Shown piece after piece: positions 41,735-49,908 of a DNA stretch of 64,000 bases. Below the pieces are notes generated by a model that saw only the letters and a list, made by a program, of their open reading frames with translations, was not told where the DNA came from and searched no databases. The stretch is from NCBI GenBank assembly GCA_013791955.1, contig VMSW01000007.1:124001-188000 (forward strand), given 5' to 3'. Both the position numbers and the translations under genes were made by a program. The number at the start of each line of letters is the position of its first letter. Within the stretch, counting starts at the first letter, position 1. Origin of the DNA: Propionicimonas sp. (GTDB lineage: Bacteria > Actinomycetota > Actinomycetes > Propionibacteriales > Propionibacteriaceae).

Positions 41735-43021
41735 GTGAAAGCCGCCGTCCTCGGATCTCCGATCGCGCACTCGCTGTCGCCAGCGCTGCATCGGGCTGGC
41801 TATGCCGCCCTCGGGCTGACTGACTGGAGCTATGGCCGCTTCGAGTTGGTCGCCGATCAGCTACCGGATTTCGTCGCTGGCCTGGACGCTGAGTGGCGCG
41901 GCCTGAGTCTGACCATGCCGCTAAAGACCGCCTGCCTGGACGTGGCTGACGAGGTCACGCCATTGGCCGCTCGAGCCGGTGCTGGCAACACGCTGGTGCG
42001 GACGGCTGCCGGCTGGCTGGCCGACAACACCGACATTCCCGGCCTGGTGGCGGCGCTGCGTCCAGCCTGGAAGGGCTGGCAGTGCGCGGCGATCCTGGGG
42101 GCGGGGGCCACCGCACGATCGTCGGTGTTGGCGCTGGAGGCCCTGGGAGTAACGGAGGTGGGCCTGTACGCCCGCCGCCAGGCATCGGCCGCTGAACTGG
42201 CCGCCTGGGCGGCCCAAGCCGCACCGGGGCTGCGCATCACCGCCCACGAGCTGGGCAGCTGGACCGACGGCGACGAGCCGGTAGTCATTTCGACCCTGCC
42301 CGCCGGGGTGGCCGAGGGGTCCAGGCTGGGACCAAGGCAGGGCCTGCTGTTCGATGCGGTCTACGCCGGGTGGCCAACGCCGCTGGCCCGGGCCGCGGCG
42401 GCAAGCGGAATGGAGGTGATCGGCGGCATCGAGTTGCTGATCGCCCAAGCTGCGTTGCAGTTCAAGCTGTTCACTTCACAGACCCCGCCCGAACTGGCGA
42501 TGCGAGCTGCGGCCGCGGCGGCGCTGAGTGCCAAGGTGGTGCTGGTCGGCTTCATGGGGGCGGGCAAGACCACCGTCGGACGGTTGCTGGCCCAGCGCCT
42601 CGGGATGGACTTCGTTGACGCCGATGAGGCCATCATCGCCAGCGACGGTCGCAGCATTCCCGAAATCTTCGCGGCCGTTGGCGAACCCGGTTTCCGGGCG
42701 ATCGAGGCGGCCACCATCGCTGACCTGCTCACCGCAGCACCGGCGGTGATCGCACTTGGTGGGGGAGCCCTCGGCACCGAGGCGGTCCGCAAGTCGTTGG
42801 CTGGACACCAAGTGGTGCTGCTCGACTTGCCACTGGTTGAGGCGCTGGCCCGAGTTGGCGCCGATGATGGTCGCCCGATGCTGGCCCGGGCTGATCTGGC
42901 CCAGTTGTACGCCGATCGGCAGCCGGCCTACCGGGACGCCGCCACGATCGTGGCGGACGCGACCGCCTCGCCAGAAGCAGTAGCCCAGCAGGTGCGGGCG
43001 GCGCTGCGCGTCCAGCGGTGA
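41735..43021 (+). CDS. aroE/aroK: Fused shikimate dehydrogenase-shikimate kinase
   Basis: 428 residues from GTG 41735. Residues 1-262 are an AroE domain: GSPIAHSLSPALH, LSLTMPLK (catalytic Lys), AGNTL, NTDIPG (catalytic Asp), GAGATARSSV (NADP site) and IAQAALQFKLF. Residues 265-428 are an AroK domain: Walker A GFMGAGKTTVG, DADEAI, GEPGFRAIE, GGGAL, DGRPML and RQPAYRD. All catalytic residues are present in both, so consecutive-but-one steps (dehydroshikimate to shikimate-3-phosphate) are on one chain. No frameshift at the junction. Confidence 0.95.
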   Translation: MKAAVLGSPIAHSLSPALHRAGYAALGLTDWSYGRFELVADQLPDFVAGLDAEWRGLSLTMPLKTACLDVADEVTPLAARAGAGNTLVRTAAGWLADNTDIPGLVAALRPAWKGWQCAAILGAGATARSSVLALEALGVTEVGLYARRQASAAELAAWAAQAAPGLRITAHELGSWTDGDEPVVISTLPAGVAEGSRLGPRQGLLFDAVYAGWPTPLARAAAASGMEVIGGIELLIAQAALQFKLFTSQTPPELAMRAAAAAALSAKVVLVGFMGAGKTTVGRLLAQRLGMDFVDADEAIIASDGRSIPEIFAAVGEPGFRAIEAATIADLLTAAPAVIALGGGALGTEAVRKSLAGHQVVLLDLPLVEALARVGADDGRPMLARADLAQLYADRQPAYRDAATIVADATASPEAVAQQVRAALRVQR

Positions 43022-43039
43022 CCGCCGCGGCGTGGTGGG

Positions 43040-43984
43040 CTACCCTCGGTCGGCGCTGACGGCGCGCTGGTCGGCGGCGGCCAGTTCCACCAGGAACAGC
43101 AGCTCTGGATTGGCCGGCGCGGCGGTGGCCCAGACCGCCCGCAGGGGGCGCTCGATGACCAACTGGTCAACCATCACCGCCCGTAGCAGCCCAGTCTCCA
43201 CCGCCGACCGGACGGCCAACTCGCTCAGGACCGCCGGGCCTGCTCCGGCAGACACTGCTACTCGGACTGCCGCATTGCTGGCCAACTCCATCGCCGGTGC
43301 GGCCAGCGTCAGGTGATCAACCGCCTGTTCGAAGCTCACTCGGGTGCCGGAACCAGGCTCACGCACAACCAGTGGGGTGGCGACCAATTCGTCCAGGCTC
43401 ACCGGGCGGGTCCGCCGAGCCCAGGCGTGATCGGGGCAGACCACCACGACCAAACGGTCGGTGGCCACGATGCTGCTCTTCACCGGTACTTCAATACTGG
43501 CGGGTAGCTGCGGGCTTTCCACAAAGCCGAGGGCTCCGCCATTGATCAGGCGGCCAACTTCGGTGGAGTTGGCCACGGTGAGCCCCACCGCTACTCCCGG
43601 ACGTTCGACACGCAGCGAGGCCAGCCAGCGTGGCAGCAATTCCTCGGCAATGGTTTGGCTGGCCGCGATCGCTAAGCGTGCCGGGCGGGGAGCGTGGAGC
43701 GCGGCCGCGCTGGTGACCAGGCGGTCGTTGGCCTCGACTACCTCGCGAGCCCAGTCGAGTACCAATGAGCCTGCGCTGGTTAGGTTGCTGCCCCGGGCAG
43801 CGCGGTCGATCAGGCTGAGGCCCAACTGGCGCTCCAGGCGGCGTAGCGTCCGGCTCGCATTGGGCTGGGCGATGCCCAGCTGCCGGGCCGCGGCGCTGAC
43901 GCTGCCGGCCTCGGCGACCGCCAGGAGCACCAGCAGGTCAGCCACCGCTGGGAACCGGTGGCGGTCGTCAGGGTAGTTGGGCAT
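43040..43984 (-). CDS. LysR-family regulator beside yeiH
   Basis: 314 residues. N-terminal winged helix (LVLLAVAEAGSVSAAARQLGIAQPNASRTLRRLERQLG), then the periplasmic-binding-like sensor domain (LAIAASQTIAEELLPRWLAS). Divergent from the YeiH-type exporter, as LysR YeiE is from yeiH in enterobacteria. TATCGT at 43992-43997 lies 7 bases before the ATG (leaderless) and is overlapped by a palindrome, so autorepression is likely. Confidence 0.88.
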   Translation of the reverse strand: MPNYPDDRHRFPAVADLLVLLAVAEAGSVSAAARQLGIAQPNASRTLRRLERQLGLSLIDRAARGSNLTSAGSLVLDWAREVVEANDRLVTSAAALHAPRPARLAIAASQTIAEELLPRWLASLRVERPGVAVGLTVANSTEVGRLINGGALGFVESPQLPASIEVPVKSSIVATDRLVVVVCPDHAWARRTRPVSLDELVATPLVVREPGSGTRVSFEQAVDHLTLAAPAMELASNAAVRVAVSAGAGPAVLSELAVRSAVETGLLRAVMVDQLVIERPLRAVWATAAPANPELLFLVELAAADQRAVSADRG

Positions 43985-43998
43985 ATCGAATACGATAT
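43983..43998. promoter_or_regulatory. Palindromic LysR operator over its own promoter and start
   Basis: ATATCG-AATA-CGATAT, a perfect 6-base inverted repeat that includes the LysR -10 box and start codon. A second GCATAT lies at 44027-44032, nearer the exporter gene. Confidence 0.6.
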
Positions 43999-44053
43999 AG
44001 CAGGCATGCGCAATCAGGGACTAGTGGCATATCCCGAGCGTGCCTAACCTGGG

Positions 44054-45103
44054 TTGGTGCCCCTTCCTAAAACCAAGCTGACCCAGCCGGCCCTCGTCGA
44101 GAGTGAGCCGATCAGCGACCCACCTTGGTGGCCGGGGTTGCTGCTTTCCTTTGTCGGGGCAGGCCTAGCGATTGCCATCAACCTGGCTGCACCAGGGGTG
44201 AGCGCGATGTTGGTGGCGATCCTGTTGGGCGCGGTGTTGGCCAATCTCAGTGCCGTCAGCGGCGCAATGATGACGCTGTTACGTCCGGGCCTGGCTATCG
44301 CCTCGCGACGGCTGCTGCGAGTCGGGGTAGTGCTGCTCGGTCTGCAACTCGTGCTGGGCGACATCCTCGCCTTGGGCTGGCCGATCGTGGTGGGGGTGGC
44401 AGCCATCGTTGGCGGCACCATGGCCATCACCATGGTGCTGGGCCGCGTCCTGAAAGTGGGCGCGACTCAGACCCTGCTGATCGCGGGCGGTTTCTCCATC
44501 TGCGGTGCGGCAGCGGTTGCGGGCATCGACGGCGTTCTGGCTAAACGCAAGGACAGCGAGGCGGCGACCGCGGTGGCCCTGGTGGTGGCCTTTGGCACGG
44601 TGATGATCGCGGTCATGCCAGTACTCTCCGGCCTGCTCGGACTGGACGCGCGAACAGCCGGAATCTGGACTGGCGCGTCAACCCACGAAGTTGCCCAGGT
44701 AGTGGCCGCCGCGGGGATTATCGGCCCGGACGCGCTGAAGGTGGCGGTAGTGGTGAAGCTGGCCCGGGTGCTGATGTTGGCGCCGGTATTGGCACTGGTC
44801 TCCTGGCGTCAGCGCGCGGCTAGCGTCGTCGGCACGGGCACACGGCCGCCGCTGGTGCCGCTATTCGTGGTCGGTTTCGTGGCCATGGTTGCCCTGCGTA
44901 GCTTCGGCGTCGTGCCGGCACCGCTGGTGGCGGCCGGGCAGATCTCCCAGGCCTGGCTGCTGGGCGCAGCGATGTTCGCTTTGGGCACTTCGGTGCATTG
45001 GTCGGTGCTGAAGAAGGCCGGGCGGCGTCCCTTGGTCCTTGCTGCGGCTGCGACGGCAGTGGTGATGGTCATTGGTGGGGCCGTGGCCCTGCTGGGCCGC
45101 TAG
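44054..45103 (+). CDS. yeiH: YeiH-family (UPF0324) membrane protein, putative sulfate/sulfite exporter
   Basis: 349 residues, about 10-11 helices. Family markers: [46 protein letters not shown] and [15 protein letters not shown]03601 members are called putative sulfate exporters; the substrate is not firmly established. Start TTG 44054 or GTG 44057. Divergent from the LysR gene that probably controls it. Confidence 0.88.
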   Translation: MVPLPKTKLTQPALVESEPISDPPWWPGLLLSFVGAGLAIAINLAAPGVSAMLVAILLGAVLANLSAVSGAMMTLLRPGLAIASRRLLRVGVVLLGLQLVLGDILALGWPIVVGVAAIVGGTMAITMVLGRVLKVGATQTLLIAGGFSICGAAAVAGIDGVLAKRKDSEAATAVALVVAFGTVMIAVMPVLSGLLGLDARTAGIWTGASTHEVAQVVAAAGIIGPDALKVAVVVKLARVLMLAPVLALVSWRQRAASVVGTGTRPPLVPLFVVGFVAMVALRSFGVVPAPLVAAGQISQAWLLGAAMFALGTSVHWSVLKKAGRRPLVLAAAATAVVMVIGGAVALLGR

Positions 45104-45128
45104 CCGTGAGCATGGCACAGTTGACCCC

Positions 45129-45569
45129 ATGGACGTGCTGGTCATCAACGGACCCAACCTGAACACTCTCGGCACCCGGGAGCCGGAGATCTACGGCACC
45201 ACCACGCTGGCCGAGATCGAGGCCGGGCTGGTGGCCCAGGGCGAGGCCGCCGGGCTGGGAGTGGCCTGCTTCCAGAGCAACCATGAGGGCGAGATCATCG
45301 ACCGCCTGCATGCGGCCCGCACCGAGGGGGTGCGGTTCATCATCATCAACCCCGGCGCTTTCACCCACACCTCAGTGGCGATCCGGGACGCTTTCGCTGC
45401 GGTAGCCGTCCCGTTCGCTGAGGTGCACATCTCGAACGTCCACGCCCGCGAGGAGTTCCGCAAACACTCCTACCTCTCCGATCTGGCCGTCGGGGTGCTC
45501 ACCGGTTTCGGGGTGCGCGGCTACGCCCTGGCAATGGACTACGTGATCGGCCGACTCAAGGAGGCCTGA
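45129..45569 (+). CDS. aroQ: Type II 3-dehydroquinate dehydratase
   Basis: 146 residues, dodecameric type II enzyme giving 3-dehydroshikimate. Motifs: [19 protein letters not shown] (catalytic Tyr), [20 protein letters not shown] and [18 protein letters not shown] 45129; the longer open frame from 45072 is shadow over the yeiH end. Supplies the AroE-AroK fusion. aroB and aroC are absent from the window. Confidence 0.96.
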   Translation: MDVLVINGPNLNTLGTREPEIYGTTTLAEIEAGLVAQGEAAGLGVACFQSNHEGEIIDRLHAARTEGVRFIIINPGAFTHTSVAIRDAFAAVAVPFAEVHISNVHAREEFRKHSYLSDLAVGVLTGFGVRGYALAMDYVIGRLKEA

Positions 45570-45570
45570 G

Positions 45571-46212
45571 ATGCAACTGACCCACCTGGGGCACTCCGCA
45601 GTGCTCGTGGAGACCGCTGGCGCGCGCGTGCTGCTCGATCCGGGCAACTTTTCCACCGCCTGGCACGGCCTCACCGAGCTGGACGCCATCTTGATCACCC
45701 ACCTGCATCCCGACCACATCGACCCCGAACACGTGCCAACGTTGATCGCGGCCAACCCGGGCGCGCGAGTGTTGGTCGAACCGGGGGTGGCGCGCACCTA
45801 CGCCCTCGAACGCGCTGAGCAGATCACTGCCGAAACCAGTCTGAGTATCGGCGGGCTGCGGGTGGCAGCGGTCGGCGGGCTACATGCGGTGATCCACCGC
45901 GACATTCCCCAGATCGGCAATGTCGGCCTGGTGTTGAGCGCCGAGGGCGAGCCCACCTTCTTCCACCCCGGTGACAGCCTGGCCGCCGTGCCCTCAGGGG
46001 TGGACGTGCTGGGCGTGCCCGCCTATGGGCCGTGGGCAGCGATGAAGGAGACCGTCGATTTCGTCCGCGCCATCGGTGCCGCCCAGGGATTCTGCATTCA
46101 TGAGGGGCTGCTGAACGAGCGTGGTTGGGCGCTGACCTTCAACCGGATCAATGAGATCACCCAGATCAAGCTGACGGATCTACGGGGCGCTGGGGCGTGG
46201 ACGCCAGCCTGA
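45571..46212 (+). CDS. MBL-fold metal-dependent hydrolase (UlaG/YtkL-like)
   Basis: 213 residues. Metal motif ITHLHPDHID (HxHxDH), HAVIH and FFHPGDS give the two-zinc site of the metallo-beta-lactamase fold. Begins MQLTHLGHSAVLVE, as in UPF0173/YtkL-type hydrolases. AGGAGG upstream, 1 base after the aroQ stop: co-transcribed. Substrate unknown. Confidence 0.88.
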   Translation: MQLTHLGHSAVLVETAGARVLLDPGNFSTAWHGLTELDAILITHLHPDHIDPEHVPTLIAANPGARVLVEPGVARTYALERAEQITAETSLSIGGLRVAAVGGLHAVIHRDIPQIGNVGLVLSAEGEPTFFHPGDSLAAVPSGVDVLGVPAYGPWAAMKETVDFVRAIGAAQGFCIHEGLLNERGWALTFNRINEITQIKLTDLRGAGAWTPA

Positions 46213-46231
46213 CCTCACGATTGGCGCAGGC

Positions 46232-48262
46232 CTAGTACAGCACCAGGATCACGACCGAGCCCTTGGGGCAGCTCCAGGTGCCACCGTTGTTGGTGCACAC
46301 GCCGGGGTTCTGTGGTTTGGCCCCCCACGCGGTCGCGGACGAGAAGTGTTTCTCCAGGGTGACTTTGAATCCGGCATCGGTCAGAGCCTTTTTGGCTTTG
46401 TTCGCGCTGAGGCCGCCGACGTCTGGAATATTGACCATCTCCGGGCCCTTGGAGACGGTGAGGGTGATGGTCTTGCCCTTGGCCAGGGTGCCATCCTTCG
46501 GGCTTTGGGAGACAACGCTGCCAGCGGGAATCTTGGTGCTGAACTTGTCTTCCGGTGCGCGGGCCACCACCAGGCCAGCCGCTTCGTAGTAGGCCTTGGC
46601 CTCATCAAAGGTCTTGCCGACCATGCTGACAATCTTCACCGGCGCCGGGCCCTTCGACACGTTCAGATCGACCTGGGTGCCAGGCTTGACCGACTTGCCA
46701 GCCTCCAATGAGGCGCTGACGACCAGCCCAATAACGACGCTCTCGTCCCAGACATCGGTGACCTTACCTACCGCCAGGTGCGAACTCTTCAGCGCATTGG
46801 TCGCGTCATCGACGGTGCGTCCAACCAACGAGGGGACGGGGTAGCGCTCCGGCCCTTTCGAAAGGAACACCGTGATCGTGCCGCCCCAGGGCACGCGTTC
46901 GCCCTTGGCCGGATCGGTTCGCACCACCTGCCCGACCGGAATGGTCTCGGAGTAGGCCGCGTCGAAGCCGATCAGGAAGCCCTTTTTGGCGGCCAAATCC
47001 TGGGCCTGGGCCTGGGTGAGGTTGGTGAAGTCCGGGGTGCTGGTAAAGCGCCCGGCCAGCAGATACCAGCCGCCCACCCCCAGCACCAGGCTGAGGGCCA
47101 GAATCGCGATCAGGGCGTTGCGCCCACGAACGCGGCTGCGGGCCCGACGGGCTAGCAGCGGTAGCGCCGAAGGGCTTGGCAACGGTGCGCCGTCGCCGTA
47201 GTTGAGGCTCGCCGCTCCCGGTGGGCCGCCAGCGGCGGGGTCGAACATCAAGGTGGCGTTACTGACCTCGTCCGGGCCGGTGGCCAGGGCGCCATTGGCA
47301 GCCAGCATCGGCACCGCCGTGGTCACCTGGTCGGCATCGTCGATGGTGGTCTGCCGCATCCGAGCGGCCAGGGCCGCATCAGAGCGGACGCCTCGCGACA
47401 GGGCGTCCCTAACGGCGTGCAGATGGTCGAGCAGCACTTTGGCGTCTCGCGGCCGATCGGCGGGCTGGCGGGCTGCCGCGGCCAGCACCAGGGCGTCCAG
47501 ATAGTCGGGGATGACCGGCGCCCCATTGTGCTGGGGGCCGATGGTCGAGGGGGCCACGATGTCGTTGTGGACGTGGCTGTAGGCCACCTGAATCGGAGTG
47601 TCGCCGGTGTGCGGCTTCTTGCCGGTGAGCATCTCGTAAAGCACGATGCCCATGGCGTACACATCGCAGCGGGTGTCGGCGTGGCCGTGGGTGACCAGTT
47701 CGGGGGCAATGTAGGAAACGGTGCCGATCAGCATGCCGTTCGCGGTGGCGGTGTGCGCAGTGACTGCCCTGGCCAACCCGAAGTCAGCCACCTTGAGCTG
47801 GCCGCGTGGCGAGATCAGCACGTTCTCCGGCTTCAGGTCGCGATGGATGATGCCGCCCTCATGCGCGGCGGCGACCGCACCGGCGACCTGGCTGATCAGA
47901 TCGACCGCCCGGATCGGCGTCATCGGCGCCTCGCGGGTGATCACATGGCGAAGGGTCGAGCCCTCCACGAACTCCATGACGATGTAGGGACGTTCGCCGT
48001 CCATGCCCTGATCGAAGACCGAAACCACGCTGGGATGCGACAGCCGGGCCGCAGCCCTGGCCTCGTGATCGAACCGTGCGACGAAGTCTGAATCGCTGCC
48101 GAGATTCTCGTGCATGACCTTGATCGCGACCGTGCGGGTGAGCCGCAGGTCATCGGCAAGATAGACCGTCGCCATGCCGCCGCGGGCTAGTTTGCGGTTG
48201 ATCCGGTACCGGCCGTCGACAACACGCCCCAGCAGGGGATCGGTGTTGCTCGCTGTCGTCAT
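46232..48262 (-). CDS. pknL: Ser/Thr protein kinase with four PASTA domains
   Basis: 676 residues. Kinase domain about 18-285: Gly loop LARGGMATVY, Lys48, HRDLKPEN (Asp142) and DFG at 160-162. Juxtamembrane region, one helix at 382-404, then extracellular PASTA domains at about 405-471, 472-539, 540-607 and 608-676. The last domain has two cysteines (656, 665) that could form a disulfide. PASTA repeats bind muropeptides. Position near aroG, polyprenyl synthase and metF marks it as the PknL orthologue; mycobacterial PknL lacks PASTA domains, corynebacterial PknL has them. It may regulate wall growth together with the NlpC/P60 and Rpf proteins. Confidence 0.93.
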   Translation of the reverse strand: MTTASNTDPLLGRVVDGRYRINRKLARGGMATVYLADDLRLTRTVAIKVMHENLGSDSDFVARFDHEARAAARLSHPSVVSVFDQGMDGERPYIVMEFVEGSTLRHVITREAPMTPIRAVDLISQVAGAVAAAHEGGIIHRDLKPENVLISPRGQLKVADFGLARAVTAHTATANGMLIGTVSYIAPELVTHGHADTRCDVYAMGIVLYEMLTGKKPHTGDTPIQVAYSHVHNDIVAPSTIGPQHNGAPVIPDYLDALVLAAAARQPADRPRDAKVLLDHLHAVRDALSRGVRSDAALAARMRQTTIDDADQVTTAVPMLAANGALATGPDEVSNATLMFDPAAGGPPGAASLNYGDGAPLPSPSALPLLARRARSRVRGRNALIAILALSLVLGVGGWYLLAGRFTSTPDFTNLTQAQAQDLAAKKGFLIGFDAAYSETIPVGQVVRTDPAKGERVPWGGTITVFLSKGPERYPVPSLVGRTVDDATNALKSSHLAVGKVTDVWDESVVIGLVVSASLEAGKSVKPGTQVDLNVSKGPAPVKIVSMVGKTFDEAKAYYEAAGLVVARAPEDKFSTKIPAGSVVSQSPKDGTLAKGKTITLTVSKGPEMVNIPDVGGLSANKAKKALTDAGFKVTLEKHFSSATAWGAKPQNPGVCTNNGGTWSCPKGSVVILVLY

Positions 48263-48375
48263 GCGGTGTTAGCTCCGGAACCGTAGGGGAAGGCAGGCAT
48301 TCCAGACCTCCGCTGAATTGTAAAGCTACCGGAAAAGGGTCTTGCTGCGACCCGCCGCCCGACTAGGCTGGCGCC

Positions 48376-49071
48376 GTGACCGCGCTACTCGGACTGGCCA
48401 CGCGCTTGAAGCTGGCCAAATTAATGCTGATCACGAACGCCCGCAACTCCACCGGCGATCTTGCCGGTCTGGCTGCGGCGGCGTTCGGTGGTGGCGTGGA
48501 CCTCATCCAGCTTCGGGATCCGCACCCCGATCCGGACGTTCAAGCCGCCGCGCTAGCCGTCCTGGAGAAGCATGCTGGCCGACGTGGCCTGGTCAGCGCC
48601 TACGCCGCCACCGAGGTGGCGGCAGCGGCGAAGGCTGATGTGGTGCAGCTCTCGGCCTTGGACGGCAGCGCGGCTGATGCCCACGCCTTATTGGGTCAAT
48701 GGGCGTTGGTCGGACGATCCTGTCATTCGCCGGGTCAGGTGGACGCCGCGATTGCCGAGCCCGGCGTCGACTTCTTCACCGTCAGCCCGGTCTACAACGC
48801 AGGCGGGGTGGGCGAGGCCGGGCTAAGCCTGGTCAAATACGCGGCTAAAGTCGCCCCGCCCTCGACGTCCAAGCCGTGGTTCGCGGTTGGCGGGGTCAGC
48901 GCCGACAACCTCGATGAGGTGCTGGCGGCCGGCGCGCGACGGATCGGGGTGGCCCGCGCGATCATTAACGCTGCGGACAAGCAGGCAGCCGCGGCAGTCT
49001 TGGCGCAGCGCCTCCGCGAGATCTGGAACGAAGACCCCGGCATGGAGCAGGTCGTTTTTAGCGCGTTCTGA
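48376..49071 (+). CDS. Thiamine-phosphate synthase-like TIM-barrel protein
   Basis: 231 residues, ThiE/TenI superfamily: MLITNARNSTGDL, VDLIQLRDPHPDPD, LVGRSCHSPGQV, VDFFTVSPVYNAGG, WFAVGGVSADNLDEVLAAGARRIGVARAI. The usual ThiE phosphate-loop GPVxxTxTK is altered to SPVYNAGG, so either a divergent ThiE or a TenI-like relative. TAGGCT at 48364-48369 ends 6 bases before the GTG (leaderless). No TPP riboswitch upstream. Confidence 0.7.
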   Translation: MTALLGLATRLKLAKLMLITNARNSTGDLAGLAAAAFGGGVDLIQLRDPHPDPDVQAAALAVLEKHAGRRGLVSAYAATEVAAAAKADVVQLSALDGSAADAHALLGQWALVGRSCHSPGQVDAAIAEPGVDFFTVSPVYNAGGVGEAGLSLVKYAAKVAPPSTSKPWFAVGGVSADNLDEVLAAGARRIGVARAIINAADKQAAAAVLAQRLREIWNEDPGMEQVVFSAF

Positions 49072-49093
49072 GTTGGCGCTAGGCTGAACTCGC

Positions 49094-49126
49094 ATGCAGA
49101 AACTCACGATGACGGTCCGGGTCTAG
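49094..49126 (+). CDS. 10-codon leader ORF (MQKLTMTVRV)
   Basis: ATG to TAG, 10 codons, upstream of the GNAT gene. TAGGCT at 49080-49085 lies 8 bases before the ATG, so transcription would begin almost at the start codon. The last codons lie inside a stem with 49176-49183. The peptide is too short for a function of its own; a ribosome-stalling leader is the plausible role. Confidence 0.5.
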   Translation: MQKLTMTVRV

Positions 49127-49257
49127 GCGTCGACAACACGGCGGTGGAACCCTCGGTTTTGGCTGCCCGGAGGACGACCCGGAGCTGTTCTGGGTGTCGA
49201 GAAACAGTCCTGCCTCCCCAAGAACTTTTGTGAGGCGAGCCCGCCTCAGAACAGGAC
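49116..49257 (+). promoter_or_regulatory. Attenuator-like leader sequestering the GNAT ribosome site
   Basis: TCCGGGTC (49116-49123) pairs with GACCCGGA (49176-49183). GTCCTG (49207-49212) pairs with CAGGAC (49252-49257), whose AGGA is the ribosome site of the GTG at 49265. Inside it, TGAGGCG pairs with CGCCTCA (49231-49248), while GCCTC at 49212-49216 could compete for the same GAGGC. The layout matches translational attenuators. Confidence 0.55.
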
Positions 49258-49264
49258 CAACGCC

Positions 49265-49870
49265 GTGAAGATCAACATCCGCCCATCCCGAGCCGACGAC
49301 TACCGCGGCTGCGAAGAACTCGTCCGTGACGCCTTCTGGGATCTCTACCGACCAGGCTGCGTTGAGCATCTGATCCTGCATCAGGCGCGCACCTCGCCTG
49401 ATCTCGTGCTCGACCTGATCGCCGAGACTGAGACCGAATTGCTGGGCGCGCTGGTGGCCACCCGAGCAGGAGTGGTCGACTCAGCCGAGGTGGCTCGCGA
49501 AGTGCTCTACCTCGGGCCGCTGGCGGTGCGTCCGGATCATCAAGGACGCGGGATCGGCAGCCAACTGATGAGTCACGCACTGGCGAAAGCCACCGAACTC
49601 GGTTTTGGTGGCGCCTTCCTCTACGGCGATCCGGGCTACTACGCCAGATTCGGTTTCGCTAACGCCGCCACTTGGGCGGTGACCACCCCGGACGGGCTCA
49701 ACTTCGACGCTTTCATGGGCGTCGACCTGCGTCCCGATGGCCTGACCGGTGTGGCGGGACGGCTGCTGGAGAGCAGTGCGTTCGAGGTCGATCCGAGCCG
49801 ATTGATCGAGTTCGATGACGGCTTCACCCCGCGGGAGAAGCACATCCTGCCCGGCCAGTTCGGGCAGTGA
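49265..49870 (+). CDS. GNAT-family N-acetyltransferase (YhbS-like)
   Basis: 201 residues from a GTG. Acetyl-CoA motif LAVRPDHQGRGIGSQLMSHAL; the C-terminal half GYYARFGFANAATWAVT is YhbS-like. Substrate unknown. SD AGGA lies 7 bases before the GTG but within a predicted stem. A leader ORF upstream suggests induction by a ribosome-stalling cue, which would fit a resistance enzyme; that is inference. Confidence 0.88.
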   Translation: MKINIRPSRADDYRGCEELVRDAFWDLYRPGCVEHLILHQARTSPDLVLDLIAETETELLGALVATRAGVVDSAEVAREVLYLGPLAVRPDHQGRGIGSQLMSHALAKATELGFGGAFLYGDPGYYARFGFANAATWAVTTPDGLNFDAFMGVDLRPDGLTGVAGRLLESSAFEVDPSRLIEFDDGFTPREKHILPGQFGQ

Positions 49871-49876
49871 ACGACT

Positions 49877-49904
49877 CTGCGGCGCCCGGTTCCGGGCGCC
49901 GCAG
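49877..49904. terminator. Bidirectional terminator hairpin
   Basis: CTGCGGCGCCCGG and its perfect complement CCGGGCGCCGCAG flank a TT, between the converging GNAT and polyprenyl synthase genes. There is no T-run. Confidence 0.6.
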
Positions 49905-49908
49905 GGCC

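Noticed and set aside
48263-48375. TPP riboswitch before the thiE-like gene
   Set aside because: No CUGAGA-type core, and the promoter box lies 6 bases before the start, leaving no leader.
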